DNA of 64,000 bases, taken from NCBI GenBank assembly GCA_026018925.1, contig JAKSZU010000005.1, positions 85,794,886 to 85,858,885 of the forward strand. The letters run 5' to 3'. The translations under genes and the position numbers were made by a program. Source of the stretch: Tupaia tana (Eukaryota > Chordata > Mammalia > Scandentia > Tupaiidae). This document shows, piece by piece, positions 43,389 through 55,162 of this stretch (the stretch's first letter is position 1; each line of letters starts with the position of its first letter). Below the pieces are notes generated by a model. That model had not been told where the DNA came from and searched no databases. It saw only the letters and a program-made list of their open reading frames with translations.

Positions 43389-44592
43389 TCCAGCCTCAGC
43401 GGGGGTGGGTTGACTCGTCGGAGGTGGCGCAGGAAAGGAAGAAGACTAAGGTCTCGGTGCCTTTTCATGTACGTCCTGAGTCGGACACCATTCAGAGATC
43501 ACTCTCTGAAGAGTGACAACTGCTAGGAATCATCATGCCTTTTTATTGAAAATGTGATAAATGCAAGTAAATGGGTGAGGGGCTACGTGTTCTGATTATC
43601 AGCTCATAAAGTTTTAACAATAGGGAGCATAGGTTTCATTTAGGGTTGGATTAAGGGTGAGTGTAGTGCAATTCCACAGTTGTTCTTTTGATGTAGGCGT
43701 CTTCATGGAATGCAGTTTCAGGAAAGCAGCTCCAGCAAACAGAGATAAAATTATCAGCTGATGCGGCGCGGCACCCATCTTGTGATTACCGAGAATGGTG
43801 CTGAGAAAAGAAAATCTCAAGTATAGATATCAGTTCTTATGGATCTCAATAAAGAATACAACTTATATAATTTTATAGGGATCTAAAACTTAATTCAAGG
43901 AACCCAAATATATCTTAAAGGGGTAAAACTACTGTTCATTAAGTAAGGGCGGGGGACAGCTTTTTCAACTGGTGGTAAAGTGACTAACAAGTTAATGAAG
44001 AACTTTAAGCTGAGTTTGTGGCATACTTAAAACATTCTATTGTGCCTGTGGCGCCACTGTTATGTATTTTGTTAGAACATTAGCCATAGTGGGGCGGGAG
44101 TGTCCTGGGCCCGTTTCGGCCTAAAAGATTATTCTTAAGCTTATGTTAAATGTATCTTGAAGGGCCTTTCAAAGGTCAAGAAGATTTCTGCCTAGATGTG
44201 ACTTCAGCACACCCTCTATTGTGACCACCGGAGTGAAGCATTGTAATTAACAGTAGGTGGTCAGAGCAAAGGGGAGCGGTCGAGGGACTTTCTGGAAAAT
44301 CTTATCATATACTCAGGATGTATAAGAGAGCTATATAATTCTTTTATAGTAGTATATTAGGGAGTCAGAGGGGGGGTCACTTCCAGCAAGGCTACCACAG
44401 TTTCCGGAGCAAATAGCAAGCGGCCTTGCTGACATGCTAATTCTACCTAAGTTTTACTCCTAGTTCGGGGGGGGGGGGGGGGCGGGGGGCATAAAGCAGC
44501 GGCCTTGCCAAAGTGCTGACCTGACCTAAATGGTACTTAAAGGTCAAAAGCTCAAAATAGATCCTGGGGCCCTACTGGGTTGCACTCCTTCA
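43389..44592 (-). mobile_element. Class II (ERVK-like) solo LTR, copy 1
   Basis: Homologous over its whole length to the LTR at 55740. Shared landmarks include CCAGCCTC, GAGTGACAACTGCTAGGAATC, TCAGCTCATAAAG, GAGAAAAGAAAATCTCAAG, GGAGCGGTCG and GGGGTCACTTCCAGCAAGGCTACC. Read on the minus strand it has an AATAAA poly(A) signal (43542-43547) in the 3' part. It carries about 140 bp (around 43960-44100) that copy 2 lacks, and a poly(G) run at 44467-44484. The right flank CAGAGT is a candidate TSD; the left terminus is eroded. No gag, pol or env is attached. It splits an L1. Confidence 0.82.
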
Positions 44593-46900
44593 CAGAGTAA
44601 ACAACCATACTCCTGAATCCAGGTACCATTATACAGAACTCCCTGAAATCTGCATGTCTCCAAGGAAAGAACTCAGGCAGGATAATGCCCACATCCTTCC
44701 AGCTCTAGTTGTTATAGCACTGTGCTTTATGAGAACAGAGTCATTGCTAGAGAGAAATTTGTCCCAAGTACCAATAGCCTCTACATCTACACATCCTTGA
44801 GACTCCTCCAACAATGCTGCATAGGCAGCTACAGCTGTCATTTTTGCTACACTGAGTAGTAGAGCTGGGACCCAATAGTGGAGCCCATGCAACACCATAC
44901 ACATCGTTCAACACAGAGAAAAGGCTTCTCTTAGGACAAAGAGGACTCACTCATCCATGCCTTAGTGTCAGTGGTCAGCATCCTGGCCTTTACCATCCTA
45001 GACTTTTGCCCCACTATCATTACCATGGCCCATGCACCTCCAAGAAACTCCACAGGAACAGAGCAAGTGTACCTTGTTCTGAAAGTATGCCTTGTCCTAA
45101 AATAACAGCTGGAAACTTCCCTTGGCTTCTGCACCATTTCCACTACTGGTTCTTTTGAGCCCTGCAAGATCCTTGAAGGGGCTATAGATCAGAACCCCTA
45201 CCACCTCAAGATCCTGCGCCAGTTTCATCACTGTGGTTTCCACAGTTACCATACACTGCAGGCTGGGACCCCTGGCTCTTACAGCCATTGAGAGCCAGCC
45301 AGTCTACTTAGTGGCCCCCACAATCACCAAAGCAGCACCATTAGCATTACAAACACTCACAGTCTCAAATACTGAGACACACAGAGACACAACTGACTTT
45401 GATTATAGCCAAAGTAATCACATGTGGACAAACTACACTACCACACTCATGCAGAACCAAAACTAAAGCAACCTATGCAAACAGCATTATAAGATAAGTC
45501 TTTAAGGAAAAAAAGGCAAAAAACAAAAACTCTGTATAACAAAAGTCCTCTATAAAAACAGAAGAGGTAATTACCTTATCAGATATGCAGATATCAATGT
45601 GGAGACACAGAAAAATGAACAACCAAGGAAGCATGATATCTCCTAAAACTCCACAAGAATCCTACAATAATAGATTCCAAAGAAAAATTTGTAATAACTG
45701 AAAAGAAATTCAAAATAATAATCCTAACAAAATTCAGCCAGATACTCCCAAAATATAATACAAATAGAGACTGCTACAAAGTCAGAAAAACAATCCATGA
45801 CCAGAATGAGAAATTCAACAAAGAGATTGCAATCTTAAAAAAAAAGAATCAAACAGAAATCCTCAGACTGCAGAACTCAATGAATAAAATAAAAATACAA
45901 TAGGGTGCTTCAGCAGCAGATCAGATCAAGCAGAAGAAAGAATCCTTAACCTTAAAAATAAGTCTTTTAAAATATCCAGTCAAGCAAAAAAAAAAAGAAT
46001 GAAGACTTCCTACAGCACTTAGAGAATATCAAGTGAACAAACATGGCATTATGGGCATTCCAGAAGAGAACAGTTAAGATAGAGACAGAAAAAGTATTTA
46101 TAAAATAATAACTGAAAACTTTCCAAGTATTGAAAAAGATAGGCATTTAAGAAGGGAGAATATTATAAATAAGTGCATGTATACAACAGCATTTTGGTCC
46201 TATTTTTTATGCATTGAAATCTAATGTTTGAAAATTAATAAAAGAAGAGAACCCTCCTAACAGGTTTGGGAATTACAGTTGGAGAGAACTAATCACTTCC
46301 TTACCATCTGGAAATTTAGAGATAAAAAACTTCTCAAATTGTCATACATCAATATCAGGCTGTCAGTGTAGAAGATAAAATCATATGAAAGCATTTAGGA
46401 AAAAGTAAGCTCTGAAGTATTATTTTCATATTTTTAATTTGTTCTTGTTTAGCAGAGGCTAAGGAAGGCAGTGAAAGACAGTAGATGTTAACAACTCTAG
46501 AAAGAGAACAAAAAAGAAAAAAATTGCTTATAGATTATTTTTCTATGACCAAGAAAGTAAAGCATTAAATGTTAACACATAGCAGAAGAATACAGGAATG
46601 GTCAAACCAATACATGACATAGTTCACAGAATGCAACAGCCAAACTCCAATTATCATAAAGCCATTCAATGGAATTAGCAAATATAGCAGATGGTAATGC
46701 ATAATTTTCCTTCTTCTCGTGAACACACCTGGGAAGGAATAAAGGTATGGGCGCATAATTGCCTTATAAAAGAGATTAATTTTGAATAGACTAAATTTAA
46801 ATCTTAGAGTAACTGATAAACTACATAAAAGAGACTGTTTTGAACGGCAAAAAGGTATCTTAATTGAAACAATAAAATTAAACTTCCCCTCACATCTTTA
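44593..46900 (+). mobile_element. L1 5' UTR/ORF1 region, right part, degraded
   Basis: AACTCTGTATAACAAAAGTCC, AGAAGAGGTAATTACCTTATCAG, AATTCAGCCAGATACTCCC, GAGAAATTCAACAAAGAGATTGC, AGAAATCCTCAGACTGCAG, GCAGAAGAAAGAATCC, GGGCATTCCAGAAGAG and AACTGAAAACTTTCCAAG follow the ORF1 region of L1M elements. Short frames on both strands (44629-45466) come from the GC-richer 5' UTR and have no domain. Beyond about 46400 similarity fades. Confidence 0.82.
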
Positions 46901-47500
46901 GCAAATATGATTTGAAATAAGTTATGAGCTAATAGAGGTCAGTGGAAAACTAAAAGGAATTCTAAATAAAGGAATAAACATTTTAAAACATCAAATATGG
47001 GAGTTAATACTAAGATAATAATAACCAAGGGCAGGATCTATGCCATGCATTACCTAACAAACTTGCATGCATTTAATCCTTAACAATGCACAATCATATT
47101 CATTATAAGAAGTATATAGAAGAGTGTATTTCACACAGTTAAGGCACTAAGTCCTCATAATGATAAATTGCACATTTTATCTTTGGACCAGGAGATTTTA
47201 TAATGGATTAGCTTCTAATCTCTAGGACATAGACCTTGTGTAAAGCTTGATGCAAATGTTTTATGGGATATGAAAATATCATAGAAGAATAATAAAATTT
47301 GGAAAATTGGTGGTGTGCTATCATGCTGAACATAATTTCTCAAAAACAAAGCCAATTGTTTAGGAATTTGACTCTAAATTGTCTGCTACAGGAAAGGGGA
47401 AAAAGAGAAATTTATTTCCTGACTCTTCTCTTTTCTATTTTAAATTTTTTTCCCCAAAATTTGGCTAAGAAATGTTGATATCCTGTACTTCTGGGTTTTT
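46901..47500. other. AT-rich sequence, possibly degraded L1
   Basis: No secure assignment. Confidence 0.4.
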
Positions 47501-47740
47501 CTTTTTCTTTTTTAAATTGCCAAAGGGCACATGCATTCAACAGAAGAAGGGCAAGAGAGAAGGTACTCCCTGTGGGATGTAATCATGTTGCAATACTTCT
47601 CCTCCATTTCTTCATCTTCTTGGGATTTGGACTACCCATGCACCTGAAGAATTTTACAAGTTTCCGCAGCTGGGATTCTAATTGCCATCAGTCACGCAGG
47701 CGCCATCCCCCTTAACCATTAGGATATAGGGCTGACGCAC
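47500..47740 (-). mobile_element. tRNA-derived SINE, type B (strongly diverged)
   Basis: Antisense TTGCCAAAGGGCACATGC, TACTTCTCCTCCATTTC, TTCTTGGGATTTGG, CAGTCACGCAGGCGCCATCC and CCATTAGGATATAGGGC. Confidence 0.72.
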
Positions 47741-48870
47741 TTTGTTAGTTTTACTGGATCCTCTGAGTATTCTATTACATAACGATATTGCTCACAAAGA
47801 TGTGGTGTGGCTTCTGATCCTTGATACAATGGTCTTTGGAACTAGCTGAACTGGTCCTGAAGCTCTGACTAAATTCTCCAACATAGGGATGACACCATAG
47901 AGCCCTCCACTTATCCCAGGGTATTATAATAGTGCTATTAAAAATCAGAGATTAAGACATAGTTGTAGCATTTGTTTGTTTTCTACCACAGAGGGTCAGG
48001 CCTTGCTGTGGCATCCCAGGACCCTATGAAGCTACTTTCCAACTGGGCTTTGCTACACCATCTACCCTGCTGGCTTCTCATCAACATATACATCTAGTCA
48101 CCTTGGTTCCCCTGGGTTCATGATCCTAATGGCAGAACGGTTTGTTCTGCAGCCTGCTCCTCTAGAACAAAAAAATTACTATTCTGAGCCACATTCTGAA
48201 CAAGCAGGATTTCTAGTTACTTGTTCAATAGGTCAGTATAATAACCCCATGGACAGTATATACTACCTCAAAATTCCAAAAGGTGCATAAAGTACTTATT
48301 TCTTAGCTGCAGAAGTCAGTTTCATGGAAATAGAAATAGTTTTACATTAAAATAGAAAACATAGATTTTACAAAATCACTGTACTCATAAAGATATCACC
48401 AGTTATTAATCCTCCTATACTTACAGGTCATTTTTCACACTCTGGCATGCATATTGCTTAATAGAGAATTTAGGATTCTTGCCACTTCCTATTCACCAGG
48501 TACAGAAAATAGTATAATATTAACAACACAGAGGACTAGCAAGAAAGTCCAAAGAATACCAGAATAATCGAGGACCTACAGAATACGTTCTTTCTCAAAG
48601 CAAAAAAGTAAGTACAACCCTGCAGCAAGTCACTGAAGATACGCTAGTTACTGAATTTGCTTTGCAAAGATGAAATGTTTATGTCCCTCCTTGCTAAGGG
48701 GTATTAAGAAAAAAAATTCACCAAACCAAGAACTGAATATAAAAAGTGAGTTTTTTATTGAACTTCTCTAGGAAAATACAGCATCAAGCACATCATTTTG
48801 GTCTAGTCAATAATTAACATTATTGTATACTTTTTTCTTTCCTTAGTGGTTCATTTAGTTAATTAAAGGA
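47741..48870. other. Moderate-GC sequence, probably an old retroelement internal region
   Basis: The texture (CAGGCCTTGCTGTGGCATCCCAGG, CACTTCCTATTCACCAGG) suggests a degraded retroviral-type or LINE sequence. I cannot assign it, and no frame longer than about 60 residues is present. Confidence 0.3.
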
Positions 48871-48872
48871 GC

Positions 48873-49105
48873 AGTGACAGGCCCAGTTGCGGTGGCACAA
48901 GCGAAAGGGTGCTGCTACATGGTGGCTGATGCCACATGGAAAGTCTGGTTTCAGTTTTTGAGCCAGCCTAAACCAGGGCAGATGTAGTAGAGCACACCTG
49001 TGGTCCTTGTGAACTAGAAGCCCAGGGCAGGGGGACCATGACATGGAGAGCCCCTTTCTAATGTGCCTACCTCAGTTTTTCTCTCATTGTCTATTTTTCT
49101 CCTCA
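48873..49105 (+). mobile_element. Unclassified tRNA-like SINE
   Basis: GGCCCAGTTGCGGTGGCACAAGCG resembles a tRNA A-box region. CCACATGGAAAGTCTGG resembles type C. The middle (GCACACCTGTGGTCC, AAGCCCAGGGCAGGGGG) does not match other copies. A CT-rich end follows. Confidence 0.5.
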
Positions 49106-49873
49106 ATTTTACTGTGGAAAACTTCATGATAGGGATCGTTGCTTTCTATACACCCTATACATATTTAATTCCTTAATTGTATTATTACCAGAAACATGAA
49201 AAATGAATATATATGTACACATACACAAATATATATAAAATCTACCTTCTGTGTATGTATGTACCTATCCATGTATACAGAGCTAAAAATCGTCTGTATT
49301 TCTTCTTCATGAACAATTGTCACTGTATAAAATTGATGTTGTGACATACATTCTACTAATTTGACACATGAGGTGTTATAAATTATTAGCTGTGAGCAGA
49401 AATAATAAATAAAATGTTTCCAAATGAGTTTATTAGATTTGGGGATAGCACGTGTTTCCAATAATGTAGTAGTTAAAGCAATAAATAATGAATGATGCTC
49501 TTTGAAATGTCTTAGTATGATCCAGAATACAGCTGTGTATGCTAATACTTTCAGTTGTTACTAAATATTTCTAATATAACATTAATGTAATACTATATAT
49601 TAATAATAACACAATGTAATATTTTTCTAAATACATTTTAAACAGGGAAATCCTTCATTAGACCACTATCTTTATTCTGTAAGGTTTATTATTATATTTT
49701 GTGATTTAATTAAATGATACCAAATTGGATCACTAAATGGTAAAAAAATAAACTTTAGGAATTGATAGTACACAAAAGTCTTTCAGTTAAAATAAATACC
49801 TTCTGATAAGTAGAAGGATTTTAAGTGGAATTTTATATGCTTAATGAATTCAGTAGCAACAAGTCGTATATTA
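49106..49873. other. AT-rich sequence, no recognised feature
   Basis: A 98-residue minus frame (49165-49461) is rich in I, Y and V repeats and has no domain. Confidence 0.5.
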
Positions 49874-49948
49874 TTGGGTTGTCTGAAAAGTCGTGACATG
49901 CTTTTGCATAGAAAAACATGAAAAAATATGACTTTTCCAACAACCTAA
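49874..49948. mobile_element. Mariner-like MITE (75 bp)
   Basis: Terminal inverted repeats TTGGGTTGTCTGAAAAGTC and (reversed right end) TTAGGTTGTTGGAAAAGTC, 19 bp with four mismatches, around the core TTTTGCATAGAAAAACATG. Flanked by TA on both sides (49872-49873, 49949-49950). Confidence 0.85.
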
Positions 49949-49950
49949 TA

Positions 49951-50284
49951 AGTATACTTTTTTGATGATTTGAGATGGTAACGATAATGAAGTCATTTTA
50001 TTAACAAGCCCAACATCTACTCATTCTATAGTTATTGACTAATCTCTATGAGTCAAATTTTGTGCTACATAAAGCCTTATATATTGGAAAATATAAGACC
50101 TCAATAATTGGAAATATGAATGCATATTGAAAACTAGTGAAGATAAAGTTAAAGAAAATAGAAAATGGTAAATTAGTTTATGTGGCTTCAATGCCTTTAG
50201 AAAAGCATTGAATTTGTTCAAACTATTTTTACAACATTCAGATCAGTCTTCAACCACTTTATGAAGCAGGAGGAAGTACAGTTA
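49951..50284. other. AT-rich sequence, no recognised feature
   Basis: Nothing recognisable. Confidence 0.5.
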
Positions 50285-50770
50285 TGATATGTGTGCATAT
50301 GAGAAGAAAAGAGGAGAAGTAAGAAATCACTCCCCGGGGGGGATGGCCATGCCACAATCTCTTCTCTCCCATTCTCGTCCTGGGATCTTGGGCACCCACG
50401 CATATGTGCCTGGCATGATTTTATTTTCTGTCTTATTTTTAATAGTTTTTTGCCTCAGGGTACATGTGCTCATTGGAGAGAGACAGACAGAGACAATGAG
50501 AGGGAAGTGAGAAATCATTCTGGAGGTGGTAAATGACCACACTGCAATCCCTCCTCCTCCATTCTCCCCTTGGGATCTTAGGCATGTGATTTTTAAGCCA
50601 CGGATCTGGGACTCTAACCACAGCTGGCTACGTGGGAATCTAGCAACGTAACCACTATGCCATCTGCAGGCTGCTTGACATGATTTTCAAGCCACAGGAC
50701 TTTGGGACTCTATCCGCTGTAGGCCATGGGAGAGTACAGCAACATAAACAATACATCGTCTGCTGGACCC
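50285..50770 (-). mobile_element. tRNA-derived SINE, type B, split by another SINE
   Basis: The 3' half is 50285-50422 (CACTCCCCGGGGGGGATGGCC to GGCATGATTTT). The head half is 50688-50770 (CAAGCCACAGGACTTTGGG to CGTCTGCTGGACCC). The insertion at 50423-50677 duplicated CATGATTTT. Confidence 0.9.
50423..50677 (-). mobile_element. tRNA-derived SINE, type B, nested
   Basis: Antisense TAGTTTTTTGCCTCAGGG, GA tract, CAATCCCTCCTCCTCC, AAGCCACGGATCTGGGACTCTAACC and CATCTGCAGGC. TSD GCATGATTTT / ACATGATTTT at 50413-50422 and 50678-50687. Same orientation as its host SINE. Confidence 0.9.
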
Positions 50771-51381
50771 AAGATAGCTTATTACGGTTGGAACACAGAA
50801 TTCAACTTTACTAAATTTATTGGTGCTACTGTTTTATAAAACGCCAGTGGGGCAGATTTACCTTATATTCAGTTTCCAGTTTTAAAGAATCTCATACTCT
50901 TTGAATTACACATTTTTTAAGGTTTTTACATTTTTATATTGAGTGTGACTTTTCAAAGTTTTTTCTACTTAAACCTATTTATGAAAATGCATGATTTTTA
51001 TTAAAGAAGTTTACCAGTGAATTAAGATTAAGAATAAAAGAGGTGATGATACTGGGTTACTGGGTCCTATTTGAAGAGCATTTCAACTGGCAATGTAACT
51101 ATTGGAGGCATCTACTAGTAGTTTGAAAAAGTAGTCTACAAAACAGCTTACCACCTATTTTCATTTTGTCAGAAGATCATAATCATAGCCATCAACAAGT
51201 AATTATTTCAAATTCTGCCACATCTTCTGTCTCCACCTCAAATTCAAAAGTGAGTATTAAACTAAACCTAGTTTCAATCATTCTCAGATATGTTTGAATA
51301 ATTTAAACTAATTCATACATGTTTCATGATAGATTTTTTTTTTTTTTTACTTAAAGAATATCAGTGCATAAGTTGATGGTT
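50771..51381. other. AT-rich sequence, no recognised feature
   Basis: Nothing recognisable apart from a short poly(T) at 51330-51342. Confidence 0.5.
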
Positions 51382-51396
51382 AAAAATGCAATATTA

Positions 51397-51660
51397 GGGA
51401 CCAGCAGTTAGCGTAATGGCTATGTCACTGGACTCCCACGTAGTCGACCGCGGTTCGAGTCCCAGACCCGGCGGCTTAAACTCACGCCGGGCGCGTGTGC
51501 GTGTGTGCCCAAGATCCCGAGAGGAGAATGGAGGAGAAGGGATTGCGGCGTGGCCATCCCCCCTGGGGGGTGATTTCTCGCTTTCTATCTCTCTGTCTCT
51601 CTCTGTCTGTCTGGCGAGCGCATGCGCCCTATAGCAAAAACCTCTCCAAAAAAAGAAAAA
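51397..51660 (+). mobile_element. tRNA-derived SINE, type A1 (near-consensus)
   Basis: GGGACCAGCAGTTAGCGTAATGG, B box GGTTCGAGTCC, many retained CpGs, full block and CT tract, GCGCCCTATAGCAAAAACCTCTCC. The TSD AAAATGCAATATTA lies at 51383-51396 and 51661-51674. Confidence 0.97.
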
Positions 51661-51880
51661 AAAATGCAATATTAGTCATAGAATATAATTCTTTTCTAAA
51701 TACAGTTTTAAGTATTTTTTGATTATTTATTTTGCCAATATACAAGGTTGGTAAGGTAGATCTTGTAATATTGTAAATTTTAATTGACTTTGATATTCGG
51801 AAATGCTTCTCTTAATTAGATCATGAGTTTGATTTTTTTCCCTCTTATTTATCACAAATAGCTAACAAATAGCTAACTCC

Positions 51881-52154
51881 GGGGAACCAGCAGTTAGTGT
51901 AATGGCTATGTCGCTAGACTCCCACGTAGTCAACCGCAGTTCACGTCCCGGACCCCGTGGCTTAAAACTCACGGCGGCGCATGTGCGTGCGTCCTCTCCA
52001 GAGAGGAGAATGGAGGAGAAGGGATTGCGGCGTGACCATCCCCCCTGGGGGGTGATTTCTCACTTTCTGTCTCTATGTCTCTCTCTGTCTGTCTGGCGAG
52101 CGCACATGCCCTATAGCAAAAACCTCTCAAAAAAAAAAATAAATAAAAAAAACA
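51881..52154 (+). mobile_element. tRNA-derived SINE, type A2
   Basis: GGGGAACCAGCAGTTAGTGTAATGG head; the B box reads AGTTCACGTCC; GGCTTAAAACTCACGG, GTGACCATCC and CTCTATGTCTC are A2 markers. The GTGCCCAAGATCCC block is altered to GTCCTCTCCAGAGAGG. A 16-bp perfect TSD ACAAATAGCTAACTCC lies at 51865-51880 and 52155-52170. Confidence 0.96.
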
Positions 52155-52170
52155 ACAAATAGCTAACTCC

Positions 52171-52780
52171 TTTACACTCAATCCAAAATTCTATTTATAA
52201 TCAACAGTATATAAATGTGACATCCCTAGGCAAATTTTATGGTTTAGCCTCCTACAAAGCATAGAAAAACTGTTTACTCTTGGTATTCATGTAAAAATGA
52301 AAATATAAATAGTATATATAGAACACTTTATGTATATCAGTCTCTTTTTAAAATAGTTTCCAAATGCTGGCTCATTTTTCCTTTCACAAAATTTACTAAG
52401 TAAACAGTATTGCAATTCCCAGTTATATAGAAAATAATTGGGAGATAGAGGTAAAGTATCTTTCCTAAAGTTATAAAAGTCAATAGCATAGTTGGATGCT
52501 GAAACTTTATAATGTGGGGAAAGAATTGGGGTTAGCAAGCACTAAGATTTTAGGATAGCTAGCCTTCAAGGCAGTCCCAATAACGCTTACCTTCTAGTAG
52601 TTATGCCATCTTGTAGACCTCTTCTACACTGCATCAGGGTTGACTATTCCTGCACAGCCAACAAAATATGAGGCTAGCTCACCAAAAATGGCAACCTCCA
52701 ATTTGTTTGCTTTGATCTTCTCTTCCAGTTATTTCTAGTTGCCATGTTGGGATAACATTTAAGTAGCTCCATAACAAGGC
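52171..52780. other. AT-rich sequence, no recognised feature
   Basis: An 83-residue minus frame (52287-52538) has no domain. Confidence 0.5.
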
Positions 52781-53275
52781 TTGTTACCTGGACAGTAAGT
52801 CCATCTTCTTCTCGCAGTCAATGAAACAAGAAGCAGAGGCTGGAGAAGAAAAGAGTTTATTATTGCAACTTGGTTACAGGGAGATAGTAAAAAAAAAAGA
52901 AGAAGAAAAAGAAAAAAGAAAAAAGAAAAAAAAAAAAAAAAAAAAACAGTAACAACAAGAACAAAATACCAAACTGTCAAAATACTCAGCCTGTGCTCAG
53001 TATTTATAGATACCAGATATAAGCATGTGCAAGTTCCTCACTGCCACCAATTAAAGTCAATAGCTTTCCTTTAAGTGGTTATCCCGATTCCTGTTTTTCT
53101 TTAAATACCCTTTCCTGGTTTCTTATGTGACCATTACTCAAACAGACCACCCCATGATTCAGCACTTGGTCAGACTGTAACTTTAAAATGGCTGCCATCC
53201 TGCTAAACCTCAAGTCCTCCTGCTTCAGGTCTAAATAAGAAAGATTTACAGCTCTTAGACAACTGTCGGCACCAA
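52781..53275 (-). mobile_element. Endogenous retrovirus-type solo LTR (class I-like)
   Basis: On the minus strand there is a TATA-like TATAAATA (complement near 53002-53012) and an AATAATAAACTC poly(A) region, followed by CTTTTCTTCTCCAGCC and a short 3' part ending GGTAACA. + strand ends TGTTACC (52782) and GGCA (about 53269) fit TG...CA termini. A GA/A-rich expansion at 52888-52946 disrupts it. No clear TSD and no internal coding region. Confidence 0.6.
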
Positions 53276-53359
53276 CTTGCCAACTGTGTGAAATTACTTT
53301 TGTATGACTTCTGTGAAAGTTAATTCTCTAGATTCATTCATGTCTTAAGAAAGCTGCAT

Positions 53360-53515
53360 CTGATAAAGAGAAGGTGGCACATATACACAGTAGAATGACA
53401 TTCAGCCTTGAGAAAAAGAATATTCTGCCATTTGCAATAAGATGGATGACTCTAGAGGCTGATATGCTAAGTGAAATAACCCAGGCACAGAAAGACAACT
53501 GAAAGCTGTTCGGAT
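53360..53515 (+). mobile_element. L1 3' end fragment
   Basis: GGTGGCACATATACACAGTAG, AATGACATTCAGCCTTGAG, TCTGCCATTTGCAATAAGATGGATGA, GCTAAGTGAAATAACCCAGGCACAGAAAGAC match the end of L1 ORF2 on the + strand. Confidence 0.9.
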
Positions 53516-54460
53516 AAATTGATTAGAACTGCCATTTTTTCAAATAGAAATTAATCAAAACATCTAACTGGAGTGAGATGTATCTTTAGGAGCAAAACTG
53601 CATGAATTTTCTCTCTGAACTATATACCTCTATTATATAACATAAATATGCTTTTAAATGTTTTAATTTACTATTTTCTTGGAAAAATGTGAAAAAGGAT
53701 AGCACTATCAGAATCCAGGAGTGAAATATGTGATATATGAACAATATTGTGCCAACTGCTGGTCCCAATTGCATTAACTTTACAGGCGTTATAGAGAAAA
53801 TAGTGGATATCTATGATTATCAAGAGATTTTAAAATGTACTTGGAAATCCAGAAATTGTATGAAAAATCTAAAGTAAGTAAAACAAAAATAAGGAAATTT
53901 AATAATAAATATTCATAATATATATTTATACACACATAAAATATATATTTATGAAATATATTCCTTTTAGTCTAGAGTAAGAGAAAAAGATTTTGCCATG
54001 CTTAGACTGTATGCACCAATAGTTTCAATTTAATTTTTAATATTTTGCAGTTATAAAATCCTTACAACAAGACAATTCCAGAGCTACTTATGTGGAAAAA
54101 TATGATGAACAATGGATCAAAAGGCTATTGAAGTAGAAAAAAAATATATTTTTGAGTAATCAGACTGATCTCCTTAATCAAAGCATGCTTAATGAGGGAG
54201 ACCTCTTAATTGGGACTTCCCTATCTTATCAAATCGAGTCTAATAGCACTCAACTGTAAAGGCAGGTGCTTAATTGGGATAGTAATTCTAGATAATTGGG
54301 GTGCCTGCGTGTGATCAAGAGGAGCTTCCATCAATCTGATTTCAAGATATTACGTCTCTGTAGGGATCTCCTATGGTGCCTATTTGTTTGCTCTCTAAGA
54401 ATGACCTGTACTCTGTTCAAAGAACAAATGTCCTTTTAGCACTACCTACTGCTATTTTCA
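53516..54460. other. AT-rich sequence, no secure feature
   Basis: GCCAACTGCTGGTCCC at 53751-53766 looks like the antisense SINE head, but no SINE body is recognisable beside it. Confidence 0.45.
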
Positions 54461-54472
54461 GTTTGTATCTTA

Positions 54473-54721
54473 AGTTTTTGTTTTGTTTTTAAGAGAGATT
54501 TTTGCTATAAGGCGTGTGCACTTGCTGGAGAAACAGAGGGACAGACAGTGAGAAATCGGGGCGCCACACCACAATCCCTTCTCCTGCATTCTCCTCTCAA
54601 GATTTTGGGCACATATGCATATGCTCCCAAGCATCAGTTTTAAGCCACCAGGTCCAGGACTCGAACCATGATTGATTATGTGGGAGTGCAGCAATGTAAC
54701 CATTATGCCATTTGCTGTTTC
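54473..54721 (-). mobile_element. tRNA-derived SINE, type B/A
   Basis: Antisense AGAGAGATTTTTGCTATAAGGCG, GAAATCGGGGCGCCACACC (CCCCAGG block deleted), GGTCCAGGACTCGAACCATG (intact B box, minus strand) and CCATTTGCTG. TSD TTGTATCTTA / TTGTATCTCA at 54463-54472 and 54722-54731. Confidence 0.92.
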
Positions 54722-54876
54722 TTGTATCTCAGTTCATAATCACATTACAATTCTTAAATGTTCCTCTTTCACTAAAGTTATTATATATTGACTTAGAAAG
54801 AATGGATTTATTATTACTTAGTAAATCCAGTTGAATATTAAAACAAATAATTAGTACATAAAAACCTGTGGAATGT

Positions 54877-55126
54877 GGGACCAGCAGTTAGCATTATGGC
54901 TATGTTGCTGAACTCCCATGTAGTCGACCATGGTTCGAGTCCTGGACCCGGTGGCTTAAACTCATGCCGGGTGCGTGTGTGTGTATGCCCAAGATCCCAA
55001 GAGGAGAATGGAGGAGAAGGGATTGCTGCATGGCTACCCCCCGGGGGGGGTGATTTCTCACTTTCTATCTTCCTGTCTCTCTCTCTCTTTCTGGCGAGCT
55101 AACGTGCCCTATAGCAAAAACCTCTC

Positions 55127-55157
<31 letters not shown>

Positions 55158-55162
55158 AAAAA
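54877..55162 (+). mobile_element. tRNA-derived SINE, type A1, with (AAAAC)n tail
   Basis: GGGACCAGCAGTTAGCATTATGG head, intact B box GGTTCGAGTCC, full block, CT tract, GTGCCCTATAGCAAAAACCTCTC, tail (AAAAC)n. A perfect 9-bp TSD CTGTGGAAT lies at 54866-54874 and 55163-55171. Confidence 0.95.

Noticed and set aside
44629-45466. Cluster of frames of 60-90 residues on both strands suggesting a gene
   Set aside because: They overlap each other in several frames within the GC-richer L1 5' UTR and have no domain, splice sites or conservation visible.
53751-53766. An isolated SINE head (GCCAACTGCTGGTCCC) as a separate insertion
   Set aside because: Only 16 bases match and the neighbouring sequence does not align to the SINE body. 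It may be chance or a decayed remnant.
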